Assembly (NCBI GenBank): GCA_039888615.1
Contig: JBDQQS010000001.1
Reading direction: 5' to 3' (one strand)
Origin: Flavimaribacter sp039888615
GTDB lineage: Bacteria; Pseudomonadota; Alphaproteobacteria; Rhizobiales; Rhizobiaceae
DNA: 64,000 nucleotides
The position numbers were made by a program, and so were the translations under genes. The notes beneath the pieces are model-generated. The model was not told where the DNA came from. It worked only from the letters and a program-made list of their open reading frames with translations, and searched no databases. This document shows, one piece after another, positions 16,477 through 24,915 of this stretch. The first letter of the stretch is position 1. The number at the start of each line of letters is the position of its first letter.

Positions 16477-17772
16477 CTACCTTGCAATTGAGGGGAGAAA
16501 AGTCGCGATCTGCGGAAACAGGTAGACGGCGATCAGTCCGATGCCGAGCGCGGCGATGTAGAAGACGACGCCGTGAAAAATGTCGCCAAGCCGGACCTGC
16601 GGCAGAACCGATTTCACCACGAAGACGTTCATTCCGATCGGCGGTGTTATCAGACCGATCTCGGTGACGAGGACAACGATTATCCCAAACCAGATCATAT
16701 CGACTTCAGTGGCGTAAAGAGCCGGAAGGAAGACCGGGACGAGCAGAACGATGATGCCGATGCTCTCGAAGACCATGCCCATGAGCAAGGCAATTATGCA
16801 AATGAAGATAACCAGTTGCCCGCCGTTCAGACTCCATTCATCGACCGTATCGAGGAGATCGTAAGGCATTCCGGATAGGTTGATAAACTGGGTGAAAACA
16901 ACAGCGCCAAAAAGCACGATGAAGATCTTTGCAGTCGTCATGGCTGCGTCGACCAGACAGAAACGCCACTCTGCGAGTGTGCGAAGATGGCCGCGCAGCA
17001 GGGCAATTACGGCGGCGCCACTTGCCCCGATGCCTGAGGCTTCGGTCGGTGTGAATACGCCGCCATAGATGCCTCCGAGAACGATAACGAACAGGGCTAG
17101 CACCGGGGTTGTCCCGCGGATCGCCTTGCGCTTCCGTTCGGCATCGAGATCGGACGCATCCGGGGAAGCACTGGGATCAATGCGGACCATCACCACCACG
17201 GCGAGCAGAAATAATAGCATCAGCATGATGCCGGGCAGGATCCCTGCAATGAACAGGAGTCCGATATCCTGTTCGGCGATGATGCCGTAGATGACCAGTG
17301 GAACCGAGGGTGGAATCATGATGCCGAGCGTGCCGCCGGCCGCGATCGTGCCGGCCGCCAGACGGTCCGAATAATTGTGCGCCTTCATCTGAGGCATTGC
17401 GACTTTCGACATCGTCGCTGCAGTGGCCAGGGTGGAACCGCAAACGGCCGAGAATCCGCCGCATGCCAGTACTGTCGCCAGCGCTAACCCGCCCTTGAAC
17501 CGGCCAAGCGCAGCGTAGGCCGCATCGTAAAGATCCGCGCTGATATCCGAGCGGTAGATGAAGACGCCCATAAGGATAAACAGTGGGATGACAGAGAGAT
17601 TGTAATTCCGTGCGTCTTCCGTGACCTGCTGAGCCACCATTGCCAGCGAGGCGAACCATCCGCGTTCCAGTGCGAAACCGACGAATCCGACGACCAGTGT
17701 AGCAAAGCCCACCCGAAAGCCAAAAAAGCACAGGCCAAGAAGGATTGCGAAGCCGATGAGAGCAGTCGTCAT
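16477..17772 (-). CDS. dctM: TRAP transporter large permease (DctM family)
   Basis: This 431-residue polytopic protein shows IPLFILMGVFIYRSDIS, KGGLALATVLACGGFSAVCGSTLATAATMSKVAMPQM, GTLGIMIPPSVPLVIYGIIAEQDIG, GVFTPTEASGIGASGAA, and EIGLITPPIGMNVFVVK. It begins within the end of dctQ (ATGA-type overlap at 17769-17772). It forms the translocation subunit for the transporter whose binding protein is encoded at 18296-19324. Confidence 0.93.
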   Translation of the reverse strand: MTTALIGFAILLGLCFFGFRVGFATLVVGFVGFALERGWFASLAMVAQQVTEDARNYNLSVIPLFILMGVFIYRSDISADLYDAAYAALGRFKGGLALATVLACGGFSAVCGSTLATAATMSKVAMPQMKAHNYSDRLAAGTIAAGGTLGIMIPPSVPLVIYGIIAEQDIGLLFIAGILPGIMLMLLFLLAVVVMVRIDPSASPDASDLDAERKRKAIRGTTPVLALFVIVLGGIYGGVFTPTEASGIGASGAAVIALLRGHLRTLAEWRFCLVDAAMTTAKIFIVLFGAVVFTQFINLSGMPYDLLDTVDEWSLNGGQLVIFICIIALLMGMVFESIGIIVLLVPVFLPALYATEVDMIWFGIIVVLVTEIGLITPPIGMNVFVVKSVLPQVRLGDIFHGVVFYIAALGIGLIAVYLFPQIATFLPSIAR

Positions 17773-18299
17773 GATTCTTCGCGCCTTTGGCCGTTAGAAA
17801 GGTCGAAAACCTTCAGAACAACCCCGGCGATCTGGGAAAGAACACTGATCACGGCAAAAATCGCCACTGTTCCGGAGATGTAGTAGACCGGCATCTCCAG
17901 CACTTCTGTCAGCTTGTCGAGCCGGTAGTTCTCCCAGGCATGCTCGAACAGAACGGCGGCGATGAGCGTCATCACCAGTACGGAAAATACCTGGATGATG
18001 ACCTCGTAAACAACTGGAGAAAGTGTCCGGCGAAAGATATCCTCGAAGAGTTCCACCGTAATATGATCGTCTCGCGCATTAATCACGCCGAGGCCGGAAA
18101 AAATGGTGAGCGCGAGCAGCGCCGAGATGATTTCTGTTCCGCCGAAAATCGGTTTGTGAAAGACATAGCGGCCGACAACGTCGACGAAGGTCAGCACCAT
18201 CATGATGAAAATCACCACGCTTGAAATCGTCTCAAGCGTGGCGACAATTCGGTTGAGAATGGTGCGGACGGCGCCCTGCTTTGCGGGCGCCATGTTCAT
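17769..18299 (-). CDS. dctQ: TRAP transporter small permease (DctQ family)
   Basis: This 176-residue protein has four predicted helices. The family segments VVIFIMMVLTFVDVVGRYVFHKPIFGGTEIISALLALTIFSGLG and DHITVELFEDIFRR are clear and match DctQ of C4-dicarboxylate-type transporters. It overlaps the end of the binding-protein gene by 4 bp and the start of dctM by 4 bp, so all three are translationally coupled. Confidence 0.9.
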   Translation of the reverse strand: MNMAPAKQGAVRTILNRIVATLETISSVVIFIMMVLTFVDVVGRYVFHKPIFGGTEIISALLALTIFSGLGVINARDDHITVELFEDIFRRTLSPVVYEVIIQVFSVLVMTLIAAVLFEHAWENYRLDKLTEVLEMPVYYISGTVAIFAVISVLSQIAGVVLKVFDLSNGQRREES

Positions 18300-19324
18300 T
18301 TCGAAAGTTCTTTCACACGTGCACGATAGAAATCGAGCGCCGCATCCGCGTCAATTCCCGCCGCCTTTGCCTTGTCCTTCCAAGCCTGAGTGGTCGGGCC
18401 TGCTGCTTCGATCAGCGTTGCTTCCAGCTCGGGATCGGCGTCGACAACCTCGATGCCAAGATCGTCGAAGCGGGAATAGACATCGGCCGAGACCGAATCC
18501 CAGAGACCAGTCGCCACCATGCCGACCTTCTCCTGTGAAAGCGCACGGATCGCTTCCCGATCCTCGGGCGATATTTCCGCCCACTTGTCCTTGTTGATTA
18601 CGAAAGAGAAAGTGGTGGTGTAGACCGGCGACGTGAAGCGCGTCATGGACTTGGTGTAGGGAATGACCTGGAATGACTGAATGGCGTCGCCCCCAAGTCC
18701 CATATGGCTATCAACCACACCATTGGCGATGACTTCGTTCGACTTTACGGCTGGAGTGGCGACAACGGCCGCGCCTATGTCCTTGGCCATGTTGGCGAGC
18801 GGTCCTGGAAGGGCCCACATCTTGCGTGACTTAAAGTTGTCGACTGTTACGATGGGCGCGTCTGTGTTGGAGAACAATTGTCCAGGGGTGATGACCCACT
18901 GGGACAGCAGCTCTACCGTGTCGAATTCATCCGGATAGAATTTTTCGCGCGTTTCCCAGGCGGCCTGAGTCATCGCCGGGCCATTCATGTTTCCTGAAAA
19001 TGGCTGCATGGCTGTCAGCGCGCCATTGACGCGATTGCCGATCAACCCGTTGAACTGGACAGAGGCGTCGACGATGCCCTTTTCGACCGAGGCCAGCTGT
19101 TCCGGTGGGGGCGCGACGGATTTCGGCGGGATATTCCCAACCACACGGCCTTCCGTTGCCTCCTCGACGGCGTCGAGCCAGCCCGGCAAAACCTTCTGGC
19201 AGACAAAATGCTGCGGCGGCCAGAAGCAATTGACGATCAGTCGGGTTTTGGCGAATGCAGCGGATCCGACGGCGCAAAATGCGGCGGTCACGAACACGCC
19301 GACGGCGAGCGTTCTCATATTCAT
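18296..19324 (-). CDS. TRAP transporter substrate-binding protein (DctP family)
   Basis: This 342-residue exported protein has a signal peptide ending near AAFAK. The mature part begins TRLIVNCFWPPQHFVCQKVLPGWLDAVEEAT, then shows ASVEKGIVDASVQFNG, VTVDNFKSRKMWALPGPLANMAKDIGA, and INKDKWAEISPEDREAI. These fit the DctP family; the two mature-region Cys residues (near 33 and 42) are unusual and could form a disulfide. ATG at 19324 follows GGGAGGAAATC. The gene is divergent from a LysR regulator that probably controls it. Confidence 0.9.
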   Translation of the reverse strand: MNMRTLAVGVFVTAAFCAVGSAAFAKTRLIVNCFWPPQHFVCQKVLPGWLDAVEEATEGRVVGNIPPKSVAPPPEQLASVEKGIVDASVQFNGLIGNRVNGALTAMQPFSGNMNGPAMTQAAWETREKFYPDEFDTVELLSQWVITPGQLFSNTDAPIVTVDNFKSRKMWALPGPLANMAKDIGAAVVATPAVKSNEVIANGVVDSHMGLGGDAIQSFQVIPYTKSMTRFTSPVYTTTFSFVINKDKWAEISPEDREAIRALSQEKVGMVATGLWDSVSADVYSRFDDLGIEVVDADPELEATLIEAAGPTTQAWKDKAKAAGIDADAALDFYRARVKELSK

Positions 19325-19401
19325 GATTTCCTCCCAAAGCAGTCTTGCATGCTTTCAACCGATAATTGACGGCCTGAACATAACAGTCTAATGATATTTC
19401 G

Positions 19402-19421
19402 ATAATGTATTATAGCGTTAT
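19402..19421. promoter_or_regulatory. candidate LysR binding site in divergent promoter
   Basis: The 100-bp gap between the TRAP operon (19324) and the LysR gene (19425) is AT-rich and contains an interrupted inverted repeat. Arms ATAATG at 19402 and CGTTAT at 19416 match at five of six pairs, with eight bases between, which resembles a LysR T-N11-A site. The evidence is position and symmetry only. Confidence 0.35.
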
Positions 19422-19424
19422 GAT

Positions 19425-20339
19425 ATGTTAATCGATCCACGGCACCTCGAACAAATCTCGATAATTGTCGACGCTGGCACGTTGCAACTTGCCGCCGACA
19501 GGATAGGGACTTCGCAGCCGGCGCTGAGCCGAATGATCCGGACGCTGGAAAGCAGGGTTGGCTCCCCCCTGTTCGAACGCAGTCGCCGGCCCTTGCGGGC
19601 CACTCCGCTGGGATTGGAACTGGCCAATCAGGGCAGGGCGATACTGGTTGCGCGCAAGCGCGCGGTCGAATTGGTCGACGATGGTCGCAAGGGCTCCTTC
19701 GGTGTGCTGAAGATCGGTGCGCCGCCATTTCTTTGCGAACGTCTCGTTTCTGAGGTGATCGCGGACTTTCTGGCGTCGCGTCCCTCCATACGCATAGACC
19801 TTGTGCCGGACTATTTTCCCGGGCTTCACCAGCGTCTGTTTCAGAACCAGATCGACATCATCGTGGGACCAGCGAAGTCTGCGGACCCGACTCACTCCGA
19901 TATTACGCTGGAGCCATTGTTCGAGGATTCCAACGTTATCGTTGGTCGCGCTGGACATCCACTTTTGGCGAAAGACATTTCTATTCGAGACCTGAATTCC
20001 GTCACCTGGATCGGGCATTCCGATCGCAGCATGCTGCGACACGACATGGAAACCGCGCTGCGCCTGTTGGGCGTGCGCAATCTGCGTTTCGTATTTCAGA
20101 GCGAGTCGGCGGGCGCGGTGATAGAGCTCGTGCGACGGAGCGATTGCCTGACAGTTCTGCCGAGCTTTGTCGTACGCGCCGGCAGGGACAACGGCCTTGT
20201 GACGCTGCCGATCTCGCTTCCGACCGCGGACCAGACAATCGCGATGGTCAGCCTTGCCGACCGTTACGAAGCCAAGTTGATCGGCGACTTCAAGGCCCAT
20301 CTGCGCCGACATGTCGTTACTCATATCGCGAGCAGCTAA
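19425..20339 (+). CDS. LysR-family transcriptional regulator
   Basis: This 304-residue regulator has the LysR winged helix at 1-60 (LEQISIIVDAGTLQLAADRIGTSQPALSRMIRTLE, FERSRRPLRATPLG) and a periplasmic-binding-like effector domain from about 90. SRPSIRIDLVPDYFPGLHQRLFQNQIDIIVGP and a VLPSFVVRAG segment are visible. It is divergent from the TRAP/hydrolase operon, the standard arrangement for activation in response to the imported substrate. No SD is evident in front of the ATG. Confidence 0.92.
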   Translation: MLIDPRHLEQISIIVDAGTLQLAADRIGTSQPALSRMIRTLESRVGSPLFERSRRPLRATPLGLELANQGRAILVARKRAVELVDDGRKGSFGVLKIGAPPFLCERLVSEVIADFLASRPSIRIDLVPDYFPGLHQRLFQNQIDIIVGPAKSADPTHSDITLEPLFEDSNVIVGRAGHPLLAKDISIRDLNSVTWIGHSDRSMLRHDMETALRLLGVRNLRFVFQSESAGAVIELVRRSDCLTVLPSFVVRAGRDNGLVTLPISLPTADQTIAMVSLADRYEAKLIGDFKAHLRRHVVTHIASS

Positions 20340-20635
20340 AAGGTCGAATGATACCGTTAGTCGCGTTATCGTCTGTACAGCCCGGAGATATGGGTAACAA
20401 ATCGTACCTAAGACGTAGGTGACAACCTCGTGCCGAACGGTGTGTCGATTGTTTGCAATGTTCTTTGCTCCAAAGCGATATATCCCAAGCCATCGAACAT
20501 CGATTTACAACGTCGCCTCTCCACGTAACCCGGCTTTTCTGGCCGACCTGTAGCGACATGACCTTGACGCCGCCTTCAGCACGGACCAAGATTTCTTTTC
20601 GAAGCGCCTGGGAGGCGTTTCGGGAGGAAATCGCG
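20340..20635. other. non-coding interval, nothing firm
   Basis: This is 296 bp between the LysR and AraC genes. A short hairpin (ACCTA-5 nt-TAGGT at 20406-20420) is not followed by a T-run, so I do not call a terminator. The open frame extending the AraC gene upstream lacks family similarity. Confidence 0.5.
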
Positions 20636-21463
20636 ATGACTTCGATTAAGCTCTTTCGGGGCCGGTTCGGCCATGTCTCTGTGCTTAACGTCGCCAGCGA
20701 TCTGGTGACCCACGCTCATCCGGAAGCCCATATCATCATCTGGCTCGAAGGCGCAGCCGGCACGATGACCATTGGCGGCGAGACCGTGCTGCTTGGACCC
20801 GGCGTCGCCGCCGGCGTCAATTCTCTTGTTCCGCACAGTCATGCTTTTTCCAATGCCGAATGTCCGGGAGTATTCCTTGCCTTCTACATCAACCCCAAAT
20901 GGGCGGAGCGCCAGTACGATTTGGCAGACGGGGCGCCGCTGTTCACCAATACCGCGATCGATCTGGACGACTGGCTTTATTTAGACGCGGTTCATCTCGA
21001 ACGGCGTCTGCGCATTGATGCTCCGGAAAACGACGGCGTTGAAAGCGAGATCACGAGGTTGATCGACAAGGTGGTCGCCGCCGCCCGGTGTGCGCGCAAC
21101 CGGGCGCGGAGGGCGGGCGGTCCTGTGTCCGCGCATGATTTTCGCGTCCGCAAGGCGGTCGAACTGATGAAAGCGAATATTTGCGAGCGTATTTGCTTCG
21201 ATGATGTCGCGCGAAAGGTTGGCATGTCGCGGGCTCACTTTTTTGCCCTCTTCAAGGAACAGACCCGGCTGACGCCGAATGTCTATTGGAACATGCTGCG
21301 CATGGAAGAGGCGCGACGCCAGTTGCAGAGCTCGCCGGATCCGCTCATTTCGGTCGCCTGCAATCTCGGTTTCACGACGCAGGGCAATTTTTCAAGGTTT
21401 TTCAGGGATCACGTGGGCGTTCCGCCAATCCAGTACCGGGAGGCGGCGCGCAGCCAGCACTAG
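20636..21463 (+). CDS. AraC-family regulator with cupin-type N-terminal domain
   Basis: This 275-residue protein has an N-terminal cupin/AraC ligand domain (SDLVTHAHPEAHIIIWLEGAAGTMTIGGE, PHSHAFSN) and a C-terminal double helix-turn-helix (about 180-270; RICFDDVARKVGMSRAHFFALFKEQT and SVACNLGFTTQGNFSRFFRDHVGVPPIQYR). The SD GGGAGGAAATCGCG supports the ATG at 20636. It lies directly upstream of the molybdenum hydroxylase operon. Two direct repeats at 21653-21685 in that operon's promoter have the spacing expected for AraC half-sites, so it is the likely activator. Its stop codon lies in the first intergenic palindrome. Confidence 0.9.
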   Translation: MTSIKLFRGRFGHVSVLNVASDLVTHAHPEAHIIIWLEGAAGTMTIGGETVLLGPGVAAGVNSLVPHSHAFSNAECPGVFLAFYINPKWAERQYDLADGAPLFTNTAIDLDDWLYLDAVHLERRLRIDAPENDGVESEITRLIDKVVAAARCARNRARRAGGPVSAHDFRVRKAVELMKANICERICFDDVARKVGMSRAHFFALFKEQTRLTPNVYWNMLRMEEARRQLQSSPDPLISVACNLGFTTQGNFSRFFRDHVGVPPIQYREAARSQH

Positions 21464-21535
21464 TGGAGCAAATTTGACATTTGTGTCCCGCAAGACGCGA
21501 ACTCGTTTTCAAGTGTCATTGTTAGCGCTCCACTA
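21461..21535. repeat. intergenic palindromic element 1
   Basis: The left arm begins TAGTGGAGC at 21461-21469 and the right arm ends GCTCCACTA at 21527-21535. A further partial match (TGACA with its complement) lies further in. The first three bases are the stop codon of the AraC gene. It could work as a bidirectional transcript-end structure, though no T-run follows. It resembles the dispersed palindromes of Rhizobiales intergenic regions. Confidence 0.55.
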
Positions 21536-21551
21536 GAAACATAATCCAGCC

Positions 21552-21624
21552 AGTGGTCCGGAAGATTCCGACATTTGCTGCAGGACGAGGCGCATCGTGA
21601 TGCAAATGTCGGAATCGGACCACT
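21552..21624. repeat. intergenic palindromic element 2
   Basis: The left arm AGTGGTCCGGAAGATTCC(...)TTTGC at 21552-21578 and the right arm GCAAATGTCGGAATCGGACC(ACT) at 21602-21624 are complementary over 23 bp, apart from a 4-bp GAAG insertion in the left arm. The loop is 23 bp. The long perfect arms suggest a mobile intergenic repeat rather than an ordinary terminator. Part of the arm (GTGGTnCGATTnCCGAC) occurs a third time, degenerately, at 21633-21650. Confidence 0.65.
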
Positions 21625-21652
21625 AGTTTAGAGTGGTTCGATTTTCCGACTG

Positions 21653-21685
21653 ATTGATAAGGCGCGAAGACGCATTGATAAGCGC
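21653..21685 (+). promoter_or_regulatory. AraC-type direct-repeat operator
   Basis: ATTGATAAGGCGC at 21653 and ATTGATAAGCGC at 21674 are direct repeats whose starts are 21 bp apart, i.e. two helical turns on the same DNA face. They lie 56-88 bp upstream of the first gene of the hydroxylase operon (21741), immediately after the AraC gene. This is the architecture of AraC/XylS activator sites. Confidence 0.6.
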
Positions 21686-21740
21686 CGCCATGTGGGAGCG
21701 CTATGGTTTTGCCAATGTGAATTCATGAGGGCAAGAATCC

Positions 21741-22184
21741 ATGGCAACAGTCACTGTCTCCAGCATCATCGATGCGCCGGTCGAAAAGGTCTGGGCGCGA
21801 ATCCGCGATTTCAACGGACTGCCCGAGTGGCATCCGCGCATGGTGGAGAGCCATATCGAAGATGGAAAATCCGCCGCCGAAATTGGCTGCGTGCGCAACT
21901 TCACGCTGGCGAGCGGTCCAAAGCTGCGTGAACAACTGACCGCCTTCTCGGACGACGACTATCTGGTGAGCTATGCGATTCTCGAAACGCCCCAGCCGAT
22001 AGCCAACCACAGCGCCACGCTGCAATTGCGCAGGGTCACCGACGGCGATCGGACCTTCGCCGAATGGACGGCCACGTTCGACGCGCCCGAGGAAGAGGCC
22101 GACAAGGTCGCGGCCGGAATGGGCGCCAATGTCTTCCAGGGCGGGTTCAACGCGTTGCAAGACCATTTCACCGGCAAATCCTGA
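21741..22184 (+). CDS. SRPBCC (START-like) family protein
   Basis: This 147-residue single-domain protein fits the polyketide cyclase/PYR1-like SRPBCC fold. It begins with strand ATVTVSSIIDAPVEKVWARIRDFNGLPEWHP, has an internal GCVRNFTLASGPKLREQLTAFSDDDYLVSYAILE, and ends with a helix (EEEADKVAAGMGANVFQGGFNALQDHF). It is the first gene of the molybdenum hydroxylase operon. SRPBCC proteins (such as CoxG) accompany many hydroxylase operons, where a role in recruiting maturation factors to the membrane has been proposed. This one has no C-terminal membrane anchor, so it could instead bind substrate. Confidence 0.82.
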   Translation: MATVTVSSIIDAPVEKVWARIRDFNGLPEWHPRMVESHIEDGKSAAEIGCVRNFTLASGPKLREQLTAFSDDDYLVSYAILETPQPIANHSATLQLRRVTDGDRTFAEWTATFDAPEEEADKVAAGMGANVFQGGFNALQDHFTGKS

Positions 22185-22203
22185 TTTCTGGGAAGGGAGC
22201 GAC

Positions 22204-23004
22204 ATGTCGCTGGCTGTTCAGACATACTCATCGGTTCGAGACGCGTCCAACGCTGTGAAGCCAGACGGAATACGTTATCTCGGCGGCGGTACGCTGGTGG
22301 TGCGGGCGGTCAACGAGGGCGACCTCTCCATCACGGGATATGTGCGCTCAACGGCCCCGACGCTACAGACCATCGACATAACAGATGGCAGGGCGACCAT
22401 CGGTGCTTCGGTGACAATGGCCGCCATATTGGCGAACGCAGAACTTGCCGGTCTCCATCCCGTTGCGAAAGCCGTTGGAGGCCCGGCCGTTCGCAACATG
22501 GCGACGGTCGGCGGCAACCTGTTCGCACCGGCGCCCTATGGCGATTTCACCGTTGGGCTGCTGGCCCAGGATGCAACGGTTCACAGCACTGACGGCGATG
22601 CGCCGATCGAGGACTTTCTCGCCGGCCGTCATGACAGGGGGAAGCGCGGCATCGTTAAGGCCGTCAGCCTTGGTGTCCCGTCTGATGGTGCTCTGCGTTT
22701 TCTGAAAATCTCGAGGGTCAAACCCAGAGGTGTTTCCGTCGTCACCATAGCCGCCGCGCTGGCGCTGGATGACGCAGGCAAGGTCAAGTCCGCCCGGGTC
22801 GCGCTTGGCTGCATGGCGGACCGTCCGATACGCGCTCACGCCGCCGAACAGGCTCTGATTGGTCACAAACTGGTGAAGGAAGAAATTCGGGAGGCGGTCG
22901 CGGTAGTCGGGGAGGGAACGAATCCGATTACCGATCCGGTCGCCAGCGCCTGGTATCGCAGCGAGGTTTTGCCGGTGCATTTCAGTCGACTGTTGCTCGG
23001 CTAA
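22204..23004 (+). CDS. molybdenum hydroxylase FAD-binding (medium) subunit
   Basis: This 266-residue protein is of the CoxM/xanthine dehydrogenase FAD-subunit family. YLGGGTLVVRAVNEGD (the FAD pyrophosphate loop), TIGASVTMAAILANAEL, and KAVGGPAVRNMATVGGNLFAPAPYGD (the GGN-type FAD motif) are present, followed by the C-terminal CO_deh_flav_C domain (ALRFLKISRVKPRGVSVVTIAAAL). The start is at 22204 after AAGGGAGCGAC, 19 bp after the SRPBCC gene. It passes electrons from the 2Fe-2S subunit to FAD and on to an acceptor. At 266 residues it is slightly short of the usual 280-290. Confidence 0.9.
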   Translation: MSLAVQTYSSVRDASNAVKPDGIRYLGGGTLVVRAVNEGDLSITGYVRSTAPTLQTIDITDGRATIGASVTMAAILANAELAGLHPVAKAVGGPAVRNMATVGGNLFAPAPYGDFTVGLLAQDATVHSTDGDAPIEDFLAGRHDRGKRGIVKAVSLGVPSDGALRFLKISRVKPRGVSVVTIAAALALDDAGKVKSARVALGCMADRPIRAHAAEQALIGHKLVKEEIREAVAVVGEGTNPITDPVASAWYRSEVLPVHFSRLLLG

Positions 23005-23054
23005 AGCAGTTGGAGGAGTCCGGCGGGTTCGCTGCCGGACCACAAGGAGGAGAA

Positions 23055-23537
23055 ATGGCCAGAGTTCCCGTTCACTTCACGCTCAACGGCCAGGAGAGGG
23101 CCGAGTTTGTGGAAAGCGGCGTCACGTTGCTGCACGCGTTGCGCGACACGATGGACGATACGTCGCCGAAAGCCGGCTGCCAGCAAGGGACGTGTGGCGC
23201 CTGTTCCGTGATCGTCGACGGCGAACTGAGGCTGAGCTGCCTCACCCTGGCTGAAACCTGCGAGGGCGCTTCCATCGAAACCGCCGCCGGTCTCGCCACT
23301 GAAGGCGTCCTGCATCCGTTGCAACGCGCCATCGTCGACGGTTTCGCCGCCCAGTGCGGCTTCTGCACCCCCGGCATGATCATGGCTGCGAAAACCCTGC
23401 TCGACCATACGCCCAATCCGACCCGCGAGGATGTCATCGAGGCGATCTCCGGGAACATCTGCCGTTGCACCGGCTACGAGCCGATCATCCAGGCTGTGCT
23501 GTCAGCGGCGAGATCAAACTCCCAAAAGGCCGGTTGA
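23055..23537 (+). CDS. molybdenum hydroxylase 2Fe-2S (small) subunit
   Basis: This 160-residue protein has a plant-ferredoxin-like N-terminal domain with Cys42, Cys47, Cys50 and Cys62, and a helical C-terminal [2Fe-2S] domain with Cys101-GFC104 and Cys136-RC138. All eight cluster ligands are present. ATG at 23055 follows AAGGAGGAGAA, an excellent SD. It forms the electron path between the Mo centre in the two-part large subunit and the FAD subunit. Confidence 0.95.
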   Translation: MARVPVHFTLNGQERAEFVESGVTLLHALRDTMDDTSPKAGCQQGTCGACSVIVDGELRLSCLTLAETCEGASIETAAGLATEGVLHPLQRAIVDGFAAQCGFCTPGMIMAAKTLLDHTPNPTREDVIEAISGNICRCTGYEPIIQAVLSAARSNSQKAG

Positions 23538-23546
23538 GGATCGACG

Positions 23547-24914
23547 ATGGAAATTCGGAAAGACTATTTCTCGGACGAACGCAACGATAACCTGCATGAG
23601 ATCGGTCACTCGCGGACGCGTTCGGACACGCCGGGCCATGTCACCGGCAAGACGGCTTATTTCGCAGACCGGACCTTCCCGGGTCTTCTGCATCTCAAGA
23701 TGGTGCGCAGTCCGCATCATCACGCCAAAATCCGTTCCATCGATGTTTCCGAAGCGGAAAAACATCCGGGCGTCGTCCGCGTGCTCACCGCCAAGGATGT
23801 TCCGCATAATCTTTACACGATCCTTATCCTCATCCAGGTCGGTCCGGAGGACGAGACTGTTCTTGCCGACAAGAAGGTGAGCTGGAAGGGCGAAGCGGTT
23901 GTGGCGGTGCTCGCCACAAGCGAGCGCGCCGCCCAGGAAGGGGCGGCGAAGGTCATGGTGGATTACGAAGTCCTGCCGGCCGTCTTCGATATGGAAGAAG
24001 CGCTCAAGCCGGACGCGCCGCTGGTCAACGAACACCATCCGGGAAATTACTATCTCTACGACAGCGGCGACCATCGCAAGGTCCGCTTCGGCGACGTGGA
24101 AGCTGGCTTCGCCAAGGCCGACCACATTCTCGAGCAGACATACAATTCATCACCGATCGAGCAGGCGCCACTTGAGACAACCGGTTGCATCGTCACACCT
24201 GACGGAAACGACCGGTTCACCTGTTACACCGATACCCAAGCCATGTTCTTTACGCTCGACAACGCTTCCATCATACTTCAGATGCCCGGCCACAAGCTGC
24301 ACATGGTCGGCGGAACCGTAGGCGGAGGCTTCGGCGGGAAGGTCGATGTGATCGTCGAGCCGATCGCCATTCTCGCCGCGAAATTGACCGGCAGACCGGT
24401 CTCATTCATTTATAGCCGGGAGGAGGAGATGCAGATTTCCTCGCCACGCGCCGCCGAAAGGATCGTGATCAAGGACGGGGTGATGAATGACGGTCGCCTT
24501 GTCGCCCGCAAGGTCACCGGCTATACCGACGCTGGCGCATATTCGCGCCATTCGCCCTACGGCGCCCAGAAAGGGGCTGCCCACTATCCCGGTCCCTATA
24601 CGGTCGAAAATGTCTGGATCGACACCTACTGCGTCTACACCAACCGGACGCCGTCGAGCGCGATGCGCGGATTTGGCGTGACAATCGCGGATTTTGCCCT
24701 CGAAGTGCAGATGGACAAGCTTGCCCGGCTGATCGGCATGGATCCTCTGGAATTCCGCTTCATCAATGCCTATCGCGACGGGGACATGAAGGCGCATCGA
24801 CAGCCGACCGAGGGGGCGGCGCTGATCGAATGCATGCAGGAGGCGTCGCGCATTGCTGACTGGCCGGTCGCCGAACGCTTTTACGAGATGTCCTCGCGAA
24901 ACGGGGAGGGGTGA
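23547..24914 (+). CDS. molybdenum hydroxylase Mo subunit, N-terminal half (separate gene)
   Basis: This 455-residue protein covers the a/b-hammerhead domain (about 20-130) and the first part of the molybdopterin-binding domain. It has VGGTVGGGFGGKVD (GGGFGGK at 259-265) and SSAMRGFG at 371-377. Clear CO dehydrogenases have an AYRCSFR-type active loop here; this protein has AMRGFG without Cys, so CO oxidation is unlikely. The reading frame ends with TGA at 24912-24914 and the second half starts at 24916 behind its own SD. Such a split is known for nicotinate dehydrogenase NdhL/NdhM. The substrate is probably an N-heterocycle, aldehyde or purine-like compound (inference). Confidence 0.9.
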   Translation: MEIRKDYFSDERNDNLHEIGHSRTRSDTPGHVTGKTAYFADRTFPGLLHLKMVRSPHHHAKIRSIDVSEAEKHPGVVRVLTAKDVPHNLYTILILIQVGPEDETVLADKKVSWKGEAVVAVLATSERAAQEGAAKVMVDYEVLPAVFDMEEALKPDAPLVNEHHPGNYYLYDSGDHRKVRFGDVEAGFAKADHILEQTYNSSPIEQAPLETTGCIVTPDGNDRFTCYTDTQAMFFTLDNASIILQMPGHKLHMVGGTVGGGFGGKVDVIVEPIAILAAKLTGRPVSFIYSREEEMQISSPRAAERIVIKDGVMNDGRLVARKVTGYTDAGAYSRHSPYGAQKGAAHYPGPYTVENVWIDTYCVYTNRTPSSAMRGFGVTIADFALEVQMDKLARLIGMDPLEFRFINAYRDGDMKAHRQPTEGAALIECMQEASRIADWPVAERFYEMSSRNGEG

Positions 24915-24915
24915 C

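Noticed and set aside
19428..20324. 298-codon open frame opposite the LysR gene
   Set aside because: The LysR protein has clear family motifs throughout. The antisense frame has none.
20406..20420. Rho-independent terminator after the LysR gene
   Set aside because: The stem is only 5 bp and there is no T-run.
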